A DNA stretch of 64,000 nucleotides from Diphasiastrum complanatum (Eukaryota; Streptophyta; Lycopodiopsida; Lycopodiales; Lycopodiaceae). The stretch covers positions 25,712,503-25,776,502 of the forward strand of contig CM055095.1 in NCBI GenBank assembly GCA_029204225.1, in the 5' to 3' direction. Shown here piece after piece: positions 24,168-40,763 of the stretch (within the stretch, counting starts at the first letter, position 1; every line of letters begins with the position of its first letter). The notes under the pieces were generated by a model. The model had not been told where the DNA came from. It searched no databases and saw only the letters and a list, made by a program, of their open reading frames with translations. Made by a program: the position numbers and the translations under genes.

Positions 24168-24956
24168 ATCTCCATCCTAGGGAGTTTAGGACAGCAGTAG
24201 AGAAAGCTATCAGAAGATAGGAAGTGTTTCTCAGATTCTCAGAGAGGAATAGAGGAGGAGGATCGTTGTAGGAGCAGCCTTCAAACTTCTGATTTCCACT
24301 GAGAAATCACAGTAGCAAGGAGTCAGATTCCAAGTGTAGGTAACTCGCTGAAAAAACAGCTGTTTCTCACTGAGTTCAGAGGATTCTCTATAGTTTTTCC
24401 AGCGAAATTAGAGTAGGAAGAAGCCAGCACCTCCATCGCTGTACAGTCAGAGACCTACATCCGATTTCCAGGGAAAAAGTTACTGGTTCTCAGCGAGTTG
24501 GAAGCCAAAAAAGAGGAGCAGGGCCAGCGCTGCCAGTGCTTCTGAAAATCTGGTTTTTCAACAAGTTTTTGGGCCCCAACGTCAGAGATTTGGAGCAAGA
24601 GGATTCCTACCAGATCAGCGAGTAGGAGACTTCTGAAATTTCAGAACTCAGAAGGGTTTTTGGACTTCAGATTTGCCTTTTTGTGGACAAGTTGGATTGC
24701 AATCAGACCAGCGAGCTACTATCCTCAAAAAACCGGGAAATTTTGTACCGTTTTGAAGCCTCAAACTGGCATTTTTCGGAACAGCAGGTCTGAAATTTTG
24801 GGGAAAAGAGCTGAAAGGGTTCCTCTTCATTCTTTCTTTGGAAGTACAGTCCTCAGAAACAGCTAAGTCATCTTTCCTTTCCCTTGTATAGTTGTAAATT
24901 AGTCTTTTAGACTTTTTTCCTTCAGAAGTTAAGGTAGCTCTCTTTCAGTTTCGAAG

Positions 24957-25979
24957 ATGACCACTCCTCAGGGACCTGATCAACCCCAGGAGAGAGGCTT
25001 CGATGAACTTGAAACAGAAGCCTTGGCTTACAGAAAAGGGAAGGAACCCATGGAAGTAGAAGAACAAGAACAGTTCGCCGAAGAACTCGACGAACTGGTT
25101 ACCAAGGAGCAGTTCCTCCAATTGGTAACAGAAGTGGATGAACTGAAGCTGGCATTAGCCAATTTCAAGTCCAGTGTGGACGACTCGTTCGCTGAACTCA
25201 AAAACTTGATTTTGAGTTCCGCTAAAGGAAGCCTTCCCTCCACTTCTCAGTTATCCCCTTCTCCACTTCCATCAGTTTCGGGTGAGACTTTACGGTCTCA
25301 CCCCAATGTTTTTAAAGATTTAAAGCCTCCTACTTTTAATGGGGAAGAGAAGGATAGAAATGCAGATATTCTACAAACCTTCCTCAGCAAATGGAAGAAC
25401 ATTCATGCTCTTAAACAGACCCCTGACCATTTCCAAGCAATTGAGGCCAGTCTTTCTTTAGGGCCTATGGCCTATAAGTGGTGGTTAAATCTCCAGGAGA
25501 CTGGGCAGACTCCCCGGTCATGGAAAGCTTTTGAAGAAGCTTTCCTAAGAGAATTTCTACCAGAGAATGAACTTGATAGAGCCTGGGAAGCCTGGGAAAG
25601 AACAGTAATGGACAAGTCCCTCATCCAATATATCTCGCAGTATCGAGAGGCAATTTTAAAGATTAAAAATATGGATGACTATCAAAAAATCAGGGGATTT
25701 GTCCGTGGCCTCAAAGATGAATATAAAGTAGAGGTCCAGAGAAACTCGCCTACTACCCTTGAGCAAGCTCTCAGATATGCTCAAATCTATGATGATTCAG
25801 TGGGTAGGAAGAGAGCGAGACAGCAACCACTTTCTGAGCAGCTTCCTCAGAAAGACTTTCAATTTAAAAAGAAATTTTTAAAAAGAAAGAAAGAAGATAA
25901 ATTTAAAGGTGAAGCTCCTCAGAAACGCCCTTCACTCATACAGCCCTTAAAACCAGATGATTTTGAGAAAGCCAAATAA
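24957..25979 (+). CDS. Gypsy-2 gag
   Basis: An intact 340-aa frame starting at ATG 24957, 789 bases downstream of the primer site, with an untranslated leader between. Residues 1-110 are acidic and Gln/Glu-rich (EEQEQFAEELDELVTKEQF) with coiled-coil character. Residues 115-275 form the retrotransposon gag capsid-like domain (FKDLKPPTFNGEE, AYKWWLNLQETG, WKAFEEAFLREFLPENE, GFVRGLKDEYKVEV). The C-terminus is Lys/Arg-rich. The frame ends with TAA at 25977-25979 just before an in-frame zinc knuckle (CFVCMGKGHTVRQC), so gag and pol are separated by a single stop codon. Gag would form the particle that packages element RNA. Confidence 0.9.
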   Translation: MTTPQGPDQPQERGFDELETEALAYRKGKEPMEVEEQEQFAEELDELVTKEQFLQLVTEVDELKLALANFKSSVDDSFAELKNLILSSAKGSLPSTSQLSPSPLPSVSGETLRSHPNVFKDLKPPTFNGEEKDRNADILQTFLSKWKNIHALKQTPDHFQAIEASLSLGPMAYKWWLNLQETGQTPRSWKAFEEAFLREFLPENELDRAWEAWERTVMDKSLIQYISQYREAILKIKNMDDYQKIRGFVRGLKDEYKVEVQRNSPTTLEQALRYAQIYDDSVGRKRARQQPLSEQLPQKDFQFKKKFLKRKKEDKFKGEAPQKRPSLIQPLKPDDFEKAK

Positions 25980-28900
25980 GAACGTTTGTGCTTTGTGTGT
26001 ATGGGCAAGGGACACACAGTCAGACAGTGTCCCAAGGGGCCTTTCACTAAAAAAGATAAGAAAGATAAAAAACAAGTTCATCTTGTTCAGACTGTATGTT
26101 TCCCCAGTGACTCGGCAGCTTCCGAGATCAAAGTGTATCATGAAGATCATGAACACTGTTGCCAGCTGACCTCTGCAATGCTAGCGAGACCCTTCAGCTT
26201 TGGGCCGCATGACCTAGTACGTATGCATGGGAAAGTTGGTAACCAGTCAGTAAGAGTCATGGTTGATGATGGGGCAACCCATAATTTCATCAACCACACC
26301 CTGGTTAAAAAGCTTAAACTACCAGAAGTACCTAGTCAGCATAGGTACATAGTTTCATTAGCTAAGGGTGAAGATAAAAAAAATATGGGAAACTATGGTA
26401 AGTAAGTTAAATCTTGGTATTCAGGGGTACCAAGATCAAATAAACTTTCAGATAATGCACCTGGATCGAACAGACATTGTTCTCGGGAGAGATTGGCTCT
26501 ACAGTTTAGGACCTTCCCTCCACAGAAACTATCAGGAGAACACCCTCAGCTTTCAGTATAAAGGCCGAGAGATCCAGTTGCATGGGGAGCATGATGTTCC
26601 CAACAGCCCTATGGTCTGCAGTTCAGAGCTCTGTCAGCTAATCGGAGACGAAGACCATCAGGTATTCTTATGTGACTTTCAGTTTATTCCTGAAGTTTCT
26701 ATTTCCAGTTCTATTCAGCAGAAAATCAGTAAATTAGAAACTTTATTGTCTAAATTTAAAGATGTTTTTCCTGAAGATTTGCCACATGGTTTACCACCTA
26801 GCAGAGAGGTAGATCATGTAATAAACCTAGTACCAGGTACAGCACCTGTTTCTAAACCTCCGTATCGGGTCAGCCGAACAGAGGATGAAGAAATAACTAG
26901 GCAGTTAACAGACTATCTTGGGAAAGGCCAAATTCAGACCAGTAGTTCACCATGGGCCTCACCAGTCCTATTGGTGAAAAAGAAGGAGGGGTCTATGCGT
27001 CTTTGCGTAGATTACAGAGCCCTCAATAAAGTCACAATTAAGAATAAATACCCTATGCCTCGGGCAGACGAGTTGTTTGATCAACTCGACGGGGCTAAGT
27101 TTTTCAGCAAAATAGACCTCAGATCGGGATATCATCAAGTCCGTATAAAATCGGAAGATGTCTCAAAAACAGCTTTTAGGACTCGTCACGGTCATTATGA
27201 GTTTAAGGTGATGCCATTTGGGCTCACAAATGCTCCAGCTACCTTTATGACCTTGATGAACAGTGTCCTCATACCATACTTGGGTAAGTTTGTAGTCATA
27301 TTTTTAGATGACATCCTCGTCTACAGCAAAACGAGGAAGGAGCATCTAAAACACCTCAGAAAGGTGTTTCGACTGCTCAGAAAGCATAAGCTTTATGCTA
27401 AACAATCCAAGTGTGAATTCTTCGTTGAAGAAGTAGCATATTTGGGTCACATTATCTCTTCAGATGGGATTAAGATGGACCCAAATAAGGTTAAAGCCAT
27501 ACTCAGTTGGATGAGACCTCAGAATATTTTGGAACTTCAAATCTTTCTTGGTCTGGCGGGATATTACAGACGATTTGTCAAGGAATATGCTCAGATAGCA
27601 GTCCCTATGACAAATCTTCTTAAAGGGAAGGGAAAGGAGTTCATTTGGGAGTCCGCACAACAGGAGAGCTTTGATGCTCTCAAAACAGCCTTAGCTACAG
27701 CACCAGTTTTAAAGGTCGTCGACCCCAATCAGCCATTTGTGGTCGAAACAGATGCTAGCGACTTTGCAGTAGGTGTTGTGCTAACTCAGGGTGGACGACC
27801 AGTTGCCTTCGAGAGTAAAAAACTCGAGCCAGCACAGACTAGGTATAGTGCCTATGAAAAGGAAACTCTTTTCTATAGTCCATGCCCTTAAGACTTGGAG
27901 GCATTATTTGTATGGTGCCAACTTTGAGGTCCTGACAGACCATGAGAGTCTCAGATACCTTTGCAATCAACCTGAGCTTAGAGGTCGGAAAGCTCGTTGG
28001 GCAGAGTTGATGCAAGAGTTTGACATGTCTATCAGATATAGGCGTGGAAAATTCAATACAGTAGCAGATGCCCTTAGCAGAATGCCTATGATAAACGAGC
28101 TGAGTTTTACTCAGATTCGTAATGAGTTACTCGAGTCCTTGAGAGGGAAATGCCAGCATGATGCATTCTTCTCTATTATCTGGAACTCAGTCCAGAATAG
28201 ACAGTTACAGACTCCAGAACCAGTTCCCGGGGCTGGTGCCAGTTCATCCAAGAATACGGCAGCTTCCGTTGAGGATGATGATGAGTCCGAGTATACGTCG
28301 TCAGATGACGTTGAGGATTCTGAGCCTGTAATACCCAAGCAAACCCCAGTGGTTGAGGGTCAGTTGACTCAAGGATTCAAATGGAAACAGTATTCCATTC
28401 AAGATGAGTACTTGCTCTATAGAGATAGAGTATGTGTCCCCAATTCAGAGGATTATAGGCAGCAGGTCCTATATGAATGTCATGACAATCCTAGCGCAGG
28501 GACACCCAGGCATACAGAAGACCTATGAGCTTCTTCGTAGGCAATTTTTCTGGCCCAGTATGAAAAAGGACGTCCACCAGTATGTAACCAGTTGCCAGAA
28601 ATGTCAAGTAAATAAAGCAGAGCGTTTAAAGGCAGGAGGGTTGTTGCATCCCTTAGAAATACCAGCTGGTAAATGGGAGAGTATCTCCATGGATTTTATA
28701 GTAGGCCTGCCTAAAACCCAAAAGGGTAATGACGCTATATGGGTCACAGTTGACCGTCTGACCAAAATGGCTCATTTTATTCCGACCAAAACAACCGTTA
28801 GAGCTCTAGAGTTAGCGAGGTTGTTTGTAGACGGGCTATTTAAATTGTACGGTCTACCTTCCGGCATAGTCAGTGACCGGGACAGTAAGTTTACTGGAAA

Positions 28901-29747
28901 TTTTTGGAAGGCAGTATTCCATCATCTCCATACTAAACTTAATATGAGTACCACCGACCATCCACAGATGGACGGTCAAACAGAAAGGGTAAATCAAGTG
29001 CTGGAGGATATGCTTCGTGCATACGTCAGCAAGAGGCAGACTAATTGGGAGGAGTATCTCTCGATATTAGAGTTTGCTTACAACAGTACCAAACATTCAG
29101 CTACGGGATACAGCCCATTTATGCTGATGTACGGTTTTCAGCCACGCTCACCCACAGCTGTAGGGTTTAAACAAGAAAAAGTTGAAGCAGCCAGAAACTT
29201 TTTAGAAGACCTAAACCAGATGATAGAACATGCTAAGCGTAGCATTAGACAATCCCAGGATCGAGCCAGGCATTATGCAGATCCACACAGACGGGATGTG
29301 CAGTTCTCCACTGGTGAGAAAGTCTACTTGAGAGTCCCAGTTGACTCTAAAACCCTCAAATCAGGAGTGTGTGCTAAGTTGTCTCCAAGGTATTGTGGTC
29401 CCTTTACCATCAGTAGGAGACTAGGCGAGGTCACCTATGAACTAGAGCTCCCACACAGCAGTAAGGTTTTTCCAGTCTTTCATGTAAGTCAGTTACAAAA
29501 AGCCTTAACCAGATCAGATAATCTGGTAGGGGACAGTGTTCTAGTTCTCCCATTGGATCCTCAACAACCTCCACATGAACCAGAGGAAATTCTTGATAGT
29601 AGAGAGACGCAGACTCGTCATACTCTATACCGAGAATATCTGGTTAAGTGGAATGATCAGCCTGTTGAGAATGCCACTTGGGAAAGAGGCAGCGTCCTTC
29701 GCAAGATTTTTCCAGACTTTGTCTTAGAGGACCAAGACGGTTCATAA
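25980..29747 (+). pseudogene. Gypsy-2 pol (protease-RT-RNase H-integrase-chromodomain), three frameshifts
   Basis: The frame continues from gag after the TAA with the zinc knuckle (25989-26030) and protease (VDDGATHNFI near 26262-26291). A frameshift falls in an eight-A run at 26376-26383. RT then runs with [25 protein letters not shown], the catalytic FLDDILVYS (27303-27329) and [12 protein letters not shown] second frameshift lies near 27862-27872, inside RNase H ([13 protein letters not shown] before it, [12 protein letters not shown] and TVADALSR after it). A third lies near 28490-28500. Integrase follows with its HHCC zinc site, MDFIVGLPK, SDRDSKFTGNFWK and DGQTERVNQVLED. The last ~40 residues (EYLVKWNDQPVENATWE) are a chromodomain, which in chromoviruses guides integration to chromatin. 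All three shifts move the frame the same way. Confidence 0.93.
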
Positions 29748-29758
29748 GGGGGAGGGAG
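29746..29758 (+). other. Gypsy-2 polypurine tract
   Basis: aagggggagggag immediately precedes the 3' LTR. Confidence 0.9.
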
Positions 29759-30117
29759 TGTTACGAGCTCGTAACCAGTGCCGAACCCTAGAGAACACAG
29801 ATAGGTCAGATACCACAGTCAGGGTCGTGTCTAGTGTACATGACCAACATGGCAAGACAGTGTGAGTAGTGTGCCCCTAGCATGGTCCATAGCCATGGCG
29901 GGCCTAACACAGCCTAGGGACCCTGTCAGCAGGATAGGGCCCCCAGTTGGGTCCCGACGTGCAGTCGGCCACGTCAGTGCCACGTGGCCGACACTTGGCA
30001 GTAGCATGCTACCAGTCCTCACACTGGGCTAGGAGGGGCTTACTCTATATCAGGGAGTAGGCAAGGTTGGGTGGATCAGTTAGTGTTTGCCCTACTGTGG
30101 TGTTAGGATCTATTACA
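29759..30117 (+). repeat. Gypsy-2 3' LTR
   Basis: 359 bp, nearly identical to the 5' LTR. Differences include caacatggc for caacagggc, one inserted T in gcccctagc, and gtcagtgcc for gtcactgcc. Confidence 0.96.
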
Positions 30118-30983
30118 AGTCCACTCCTGCATACACACCAGAATACAACAGCGTGGCAGAAAGAAAAAACAGAACGCTAGTCGAAGGAGCCAGATGCATG
30201 ATGGCATAGGCTCAATTGCCAGGTGAATTCTGGGACGAGGCAATAGCTGCAGCTATACACCTGCAAAACAGATGTACAACAACAACGTTGGAGAAAAAAA
30301 CACCATACGAAATGTGGACAGGCAGAAAGCCTGATCTGTCATACGTACGAGTGTTTGGATGTGAAGCATACAAGCACATTCTAAAGGAAAAGAGAAACAA
30401 GCTCGATGACAAATCCGAACAAACAATCATGGTCGGCTACTCAAACGGAACACATGTGTACAGACTCTATGATCCAACCACAGAGCGACACACCTCGAAA
30501 AAGATACAGATTCTTAGTGAATACAAAAGCACAGAATTCTCAAGATTCTGCGAAGAACAGAGGATCGAACACCAGTTCACTCCTACATACACACCAGAAT
30601 ACAACAGTGTGGCAGAAAGAAAAAACAGAACGCTAGTCGAAGGAGCCAGATGCATGATGGCACATGCTCAATTGCCAGGTGAATTCTAGGCCGAGGCAAT
30701 AGCTGCAGCTATACACCTGCAAAACAGATATACAACAACATCATTGGAGAACAAAACACCATACGAAATGTGGACAGGCAGAAAGCCTAATCTGTCATAC
30801 GTATGAGTGTTTGGATGTGCAGCATACAAGCACATTCCAAAGGAAAAGAGAAACAAGCTCGATGACAAATCCGAACAAACAATCATGGTCGGCTACTCGA
30901 ACGGAACACATGTGTACAGACTCTATGATCCAATCACGAAGAAGGTTGTTTCGAACAGAGATGTGAAATTTGACGAGTCCAGT
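30118..30983 (+). pseudogene. Copia-3 integrase, second part, with a tandem duplication
   Basis: The integrase frame resumes after Gypsy-2 (TPEYNSVAERKNRTLVE, with the catalytic Glu) and runs through PYEMWTGRKPDLSYVRVFGC to VGYSNGTHVYRLYDP near 30475. Then a tandem copy of the segment starts: ERHTSKKIQIL at 30481, running again through AERKNRTLVE to VYRLYDP near 30935 and on to VVSNRDVKFDESSDW. The second copy has lost 15 bases that encoded the catalytic-Asp motif SDNGDEY, and has stops at about 30687 and 30804. The first copy has a TAG at about 30207. The duplicated unit is about 465 bp once Gypsy-2 is discounted. Confidence 0.87.
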
Positions 30984-31990
30984 GATTGGACTCCCTAAAT
31001 CTAGGATTGGTCATGATGCCATTTTGGTGGTGGTTGATAGACTAAGCAAGATGGCACAATTTTTACCAACTAAATTCACTATCAAGGAATTTGGACTAGC
31101 CCAGCTTTTCATTAAAAAGTTGTTCAGATTGTATGGCCTGAGGAATTATATTGTTGGTGACCATGATTCCAAATTCATTGGCAAGTTCTAGTAGTCAGTA
31201 TTTGATAAACTTGAAACAACTCTTATTCTTAGTTCTTTGGATCACCAAGAATTTGATTGGCAGATAGAACGTATCAATTAGACGTTGGAAGATATGCTTA
31301 GAGCATATGTCCCTCACCAATAATCTGATTGGAAAAAGTGTTTTTCAATGGTTGAGTTCACGCACAATAGTACAAAGCATTCTGTCACTAGATTTAGTCC
31401 TTTTATGTTGATGTATGACTTTCAATCGCATTCTCCAGTTTCTGTCGGACTCAAAGGTCTCAAGGAGCAAGCTACAGTGGCTTTCTTGCAATATATGCAA
31501 GAAATGCTGCTAGTGGCCAAAGAAAGAATGAAAAACGCTCAGGATAGAGCTCAGTTTTATGCTAACCATGGTCGCTCACCTCAAGAAATTGAGGTCAGAA
31601 CCTGGGTGTATCTTAAAATCCTAAGGATTCTTCAGACGGGGAAATGTTATAAGCTATCTCCAAGCTATAGTAGCCCTTACAAGGTTGTAAAGAATATCAA
31701 TCGAGTCGCTTATCAGCTAGATCTTCCGATTGGGGTTGGGGTTCAACCTATTTTCCATGTAAGTCATTTGAAAGAGCGACTTAGTCGGAAGGATTCCCTA
31801 ATTTCGGAAGGTGAACTAGTTGAGTTGGAGGATATGTCTACCATTGCGCCTAACATGCCTGTAAAATGGTTGACATTCATCGTCACCAGCTGAGAAACCA
31901 TTCGGTTTCTGAATTTCTGGTATGTTGGAAAGGCAAGTCAAATGACGAGGACACTTGAGAGAGAGAAGGCTATTTAAGACTGAACTTCTC
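30984..31990 (+). pseudogene. Gypsy-1 integrase and chromodomain remnant
   Basis: Starts abruptly with GLPKSRIGHDAILVVVDRLSKMAQF, the Gypsy integrase catalytic domain. It keeps DHDSKFIGKF (catalytic Asp) and MVEFTHNSTKHSVT, then stops at 31190-31195, 31279 and 31321. The long segment 31348-31893 holds the integrase C-terminus (SPFMLMYDFQ, YKLSPSYSSPYKVV, FHVSHLKERL). After one more stop, LVCWKGKSNDEDT near 31915-31955 is a decayed chromodomain. It is the same family as, but clearly diverged from, Gypsy-2. It probably belongs to the element whose gag-protease is at 20600-21190. Confidence 0.87.
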
Positions 31991-32020
31991 TGATTTGCTC
32001 CCTTTAGGAGGAGGCTCTTA

Positions 32021-32165
<145 letters not shown>

Positions 32166-32171
32166 TTACGT

Positions 32172-33000
<829 letters not shown>

Positions 33001-33228
33001 ATATCTCCCACCAAAACTGGCGGTGGTCCCGCGACACCAACCTCGGCGCTTGAATGCAAATTTTAAATAATAACCATATGGGTCCAGTGGCCATTCATGA
33101 TAACCTTGTTCATTGACAAATGGGTAGTCGACATCATCCAAAAAAGGATCCCAAGATAATGCTTGTTGAAGATAGGTGCAGCTGCTAGCAATGACATTGT
33201 TGAAGCTAATGACAAGGTTACAAATTTT

Positions 33229-33800
33229 TTTTTTGTTTTGACATTTTCAAAAATTTGTAACTTCCTCAATACTTAACAAAATTGAGAAAAACATTATATC
33301 TCCAAAAACCCCTTTCAGTTCTCTACAACTGTATCTATTCAGACCGAATTATAGAGAACAAAAGGTAGTGCAAAAAATGGATCAAGCAGTGCAGAAAAAT
33401 ATAAAAAAATCTGGAAGTTTCTGGTTTTGACAAGTTTACATAATTTTGTTGCCAACTTCAAAAATTTGTAACTTGCTCAATACTTAACAGAATCCAAAGA
33501 AAATTACATGTCTAAAAAGCCCTTTTAATGATCTACAATTGTACTTATTCAGATTGAATAAAAGAGAACATAAAGTTGGGCAGAAATTGAATAAAAAAGA
33601 GCAGGGAAAAAAACAGAATTTTTGGTTTTGACAAATTTACAGAATTTTGTTGCCAACTTTAAAATTTTGTAACTTGCTCAATACTTAACGGAATCCAAAA
33701 AAAATCTATATGGCTAGAAAGCCTTTCAATGCTCTACAATCCTACTATTCATATTGTATTAAATAGAATAGAATGCTAGGCGAAAATTGAATAAAAAATG
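33229..33800. repeat. ~200-210 bp internal repeat, three copies
   Basis: Three diverged tandem copies in the internal region, marked by aaaaatttgtaact plus tgctcaatacttaac at about 33249, 33460 and 33661, followed each time by ctacaa...ttcag/ttcat...agagaac. There is no open reading frame across the array. Confidence 0.85.
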
Positions 33801-33983
33801 GCACAAAAATAAAAATACAAAAAATACAGTCCCCACTCATTTTTTGAACGTTTTTGGACAACTCTCATAAATCACATCCATAATGCAAAGCTAACCCTAG
33901 CATGCCAAAACCAAGATGCCTAAATGCAAGCTAACCACCATACATGTATCATAAGCATGCTGAAAATGAAAAATTGGCATAGC

Positions 33984-34001
33984 TCCTCGGCAACAGTGTC
34001 A
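33984..34001 (-). other. tRNA-Asp-type primer-binding site
   Basis: Minus strand TGACACTGTTGCCGAGGA matches the plant consensus TGGCGCCGTTGCCGGGGA at 14 of 18 positions. All four mismatches are G-to-A or C-to-T transitions, as expected from decay of methylated cytosines. Confidence 0.8.
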
Positions 34002-34005
34002 AAAT

Positions 34006-34624
34006 TGTAGTAGGTATTTCCTATCCACCTTCAACTCTAGATCCAAGCACATCAAACATCAAAGGAGATGAAGAGGATTAACATGCTATCATGCGGAGAT
34101 TCGTTCTCATGATAGCGATAGCATAATTCATAATCAAGCAAATGCTTATGATCCACACAGTTCATAAAGATAAACTCCAACAAGCATCAAATCCAACAAT
34201 TAGCAAATCCAAAGGAAACATGAGAGATATAGAAGGGAAGAAGAAGAGCAAGGACATTCCATATCCATTTGAAAGAGGATCCACCTACTTTATTGAAATG
34301 AAGAGTGAATGTACAAAATAACTCGAATCCACCACTCTATATAGTGGATTTTAGGGCTTTGGCCTCAAATCCTATTGGCCAATCTCCACCTCCCTTATTA
34401 TTTGAAATTCAAAAATTAGAGGGAGCCCTTTTTATTCACTAACTTGATTATTAGGCCTTGCGACATTAAAAGTCTCGCAAAAAGGCCTAAAGTCCTTTTA
34501 TTAACATCTAACTAATCAAATAACTATGTGATCATCGGGTTGGACGTACACATGTAGGGTGCCAAATCCCTCTCACTTATTAAGTATGGTTAGGGTTGTC
34601 TTGATATCCGCAAACCCTCCAACA
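34006..34624 (-). repeat. 5' LTR of the non-autonomous element
   Basis: About 619 bp, minus strand TGTTGGAGGGTTTGC...CTACA, directly followed by the primer site. It contains ccactctatatagtgg (about 34331-34346), a perfect palindrome with a TATA core that may be the promoter; the same palindrome is in the other LTR near 32701-32716. Confidence 0.88.
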
Positions 34625-34629
34625 TACAT

Positions 34630-39850
<5,221 letters not shown>

Positions 39851-39862
39851 TGGCGCTGAACT

Positions 39863-40559
39863 TTGGCAACAATCACTATGGCCAGGAGACCAAGATCCAA
39901 AATTGAATCGATGATTCTTCACAATGAGAAGAATGAAGCTAAAATTTGGAAACCAACAAGATGCATAAAAAAACTCATGGGTTCTATTGCATCTGTCCTC
40001 AAAAGGCATGTTTTGACCAAGGAAGAAGGCAAAGTTGACATTCAAATCTTATTGGAAAGCAAAGGTCCTTGATTTTAGGACTTCTCCAAGAGGGCAATCA
40101 ATCTCAGAAGTCTTCGTTCAGCATGTCTATATGCATTCAGAACTATATCTACAAGATTTCAATATTCATGATCGCCAAAAATTGTAAACTTGTAGAAATC
40201 ATATCAGCTTTCATATATGTATTGCATTCTTGCAGATTTATATCCATCCAACATAAGTGAATGGGAGCTAGCACATTCCCTAGCAGGTATATTGGATGTG
40301 ATTCATTTGGATATTGGAAAATTGCAATACAGAGGAAGAACTTCTAAGGAGCTTGCAGGGTATATTCTTCTATGACTCAAAGTATATTCCAGATATGCAT
40401 GGAGATTTTGGAAAGCTTGAAAATATCACACTACCACATTTTGGAAGTGATGCATGGCTTGCACCTGATAGTATTGTGTCAGAATCTTTTAGATGCAAAT
40501 TACTGTTAGATTTGAAAAACTCAATGAAAGGAGCACTGGATCAAAAGTCAATAGATTAA
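39863..40559 (+). pseudogene. Unrecognised coding relic, two blocks
   Basis: Block 1 (39863-40072) reads with protein-like composition (RRPRSKIESMILHNEKNE, KLMGSIASVLKRHVLTKEEG). The same frame is littered with stops between 40070 and 40200 but keeps DFSKRAINLRSLRSACLYAF, and is open again from 40232 (LYPSNISEWELAHSLAGI, LDVIHLDIGKLQY) to a stop near 40354. A second frame then continues (YIPDMHGDFGKLENITLPHF, LLLDLKNSMKGALD) to 40559. Either this is one decayed gene with stops and a frameshift, or exons separated by introns whose borders I cannot define; tgcag at 40231-40235 could be an acceptor. I do not recognise the family. Confidence 0.35.
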
Positions 40560-40763
40560 GTTGGTTTCTATCCTTATATGTATTTGTTGATTTCTTTTCA
40601 AATGCAAATGTTTGTAGAACACCAACATTATTTGTTTGTAAGGATATGCCAGATGGCACTCTTTCAGATCTGATGGATGTGGGTTCAGTGCTTTCATTCG
40701 TTTGTCATTTTGATTCTCAACATGCTCTTTCAATTGTTTGAATTTGATAAAAGCCTCTAATTT

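Larger units (their letters stand above)
23796..30117 (+). mobile_element. Gypsy-2, complete young Ty3/Gypsy chromovirus-type element
   Basis: A complete 6322-bp element with LTRs at 23796-24153 and 29759-30117, target duplication AGTCC on both sides, primer site, polypurine tract, gag, and pol in the Gypsy order protease-RT-RNase H-integrase, ending in a chromodomain. The two LTRs differ by only about five positions by eye, so insertion is recent. Despite its youth, pol carries one stop and three frameshifts. It inserted within a Copia-3 integrase codon stretch whose frame resumes exactly at 30118. Confidence 0.96.
21191..30990 (+). mobile_element. Copia-3 LTR retrotransposon, 3'-truncated, split by Gypsy-2
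   Basis: A plus-strand Copia element with a 5' LTR (about 21191-21948), primer site, gag, protease and integrase. Gypsy-2 splits its integrase between 23795 and 30118 with target duplication AGTCC (23791-23795 and 30118-30122). It ends at about 30983-30998 by an abrupt switch to Gypsy-1 integrase; RT, RNase H and the 3' LTR are absent. It appears to lie inside Gypsy-1, whose gag-protease and integrase pieces flank it in the same orientation. Confidence 0.8.
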
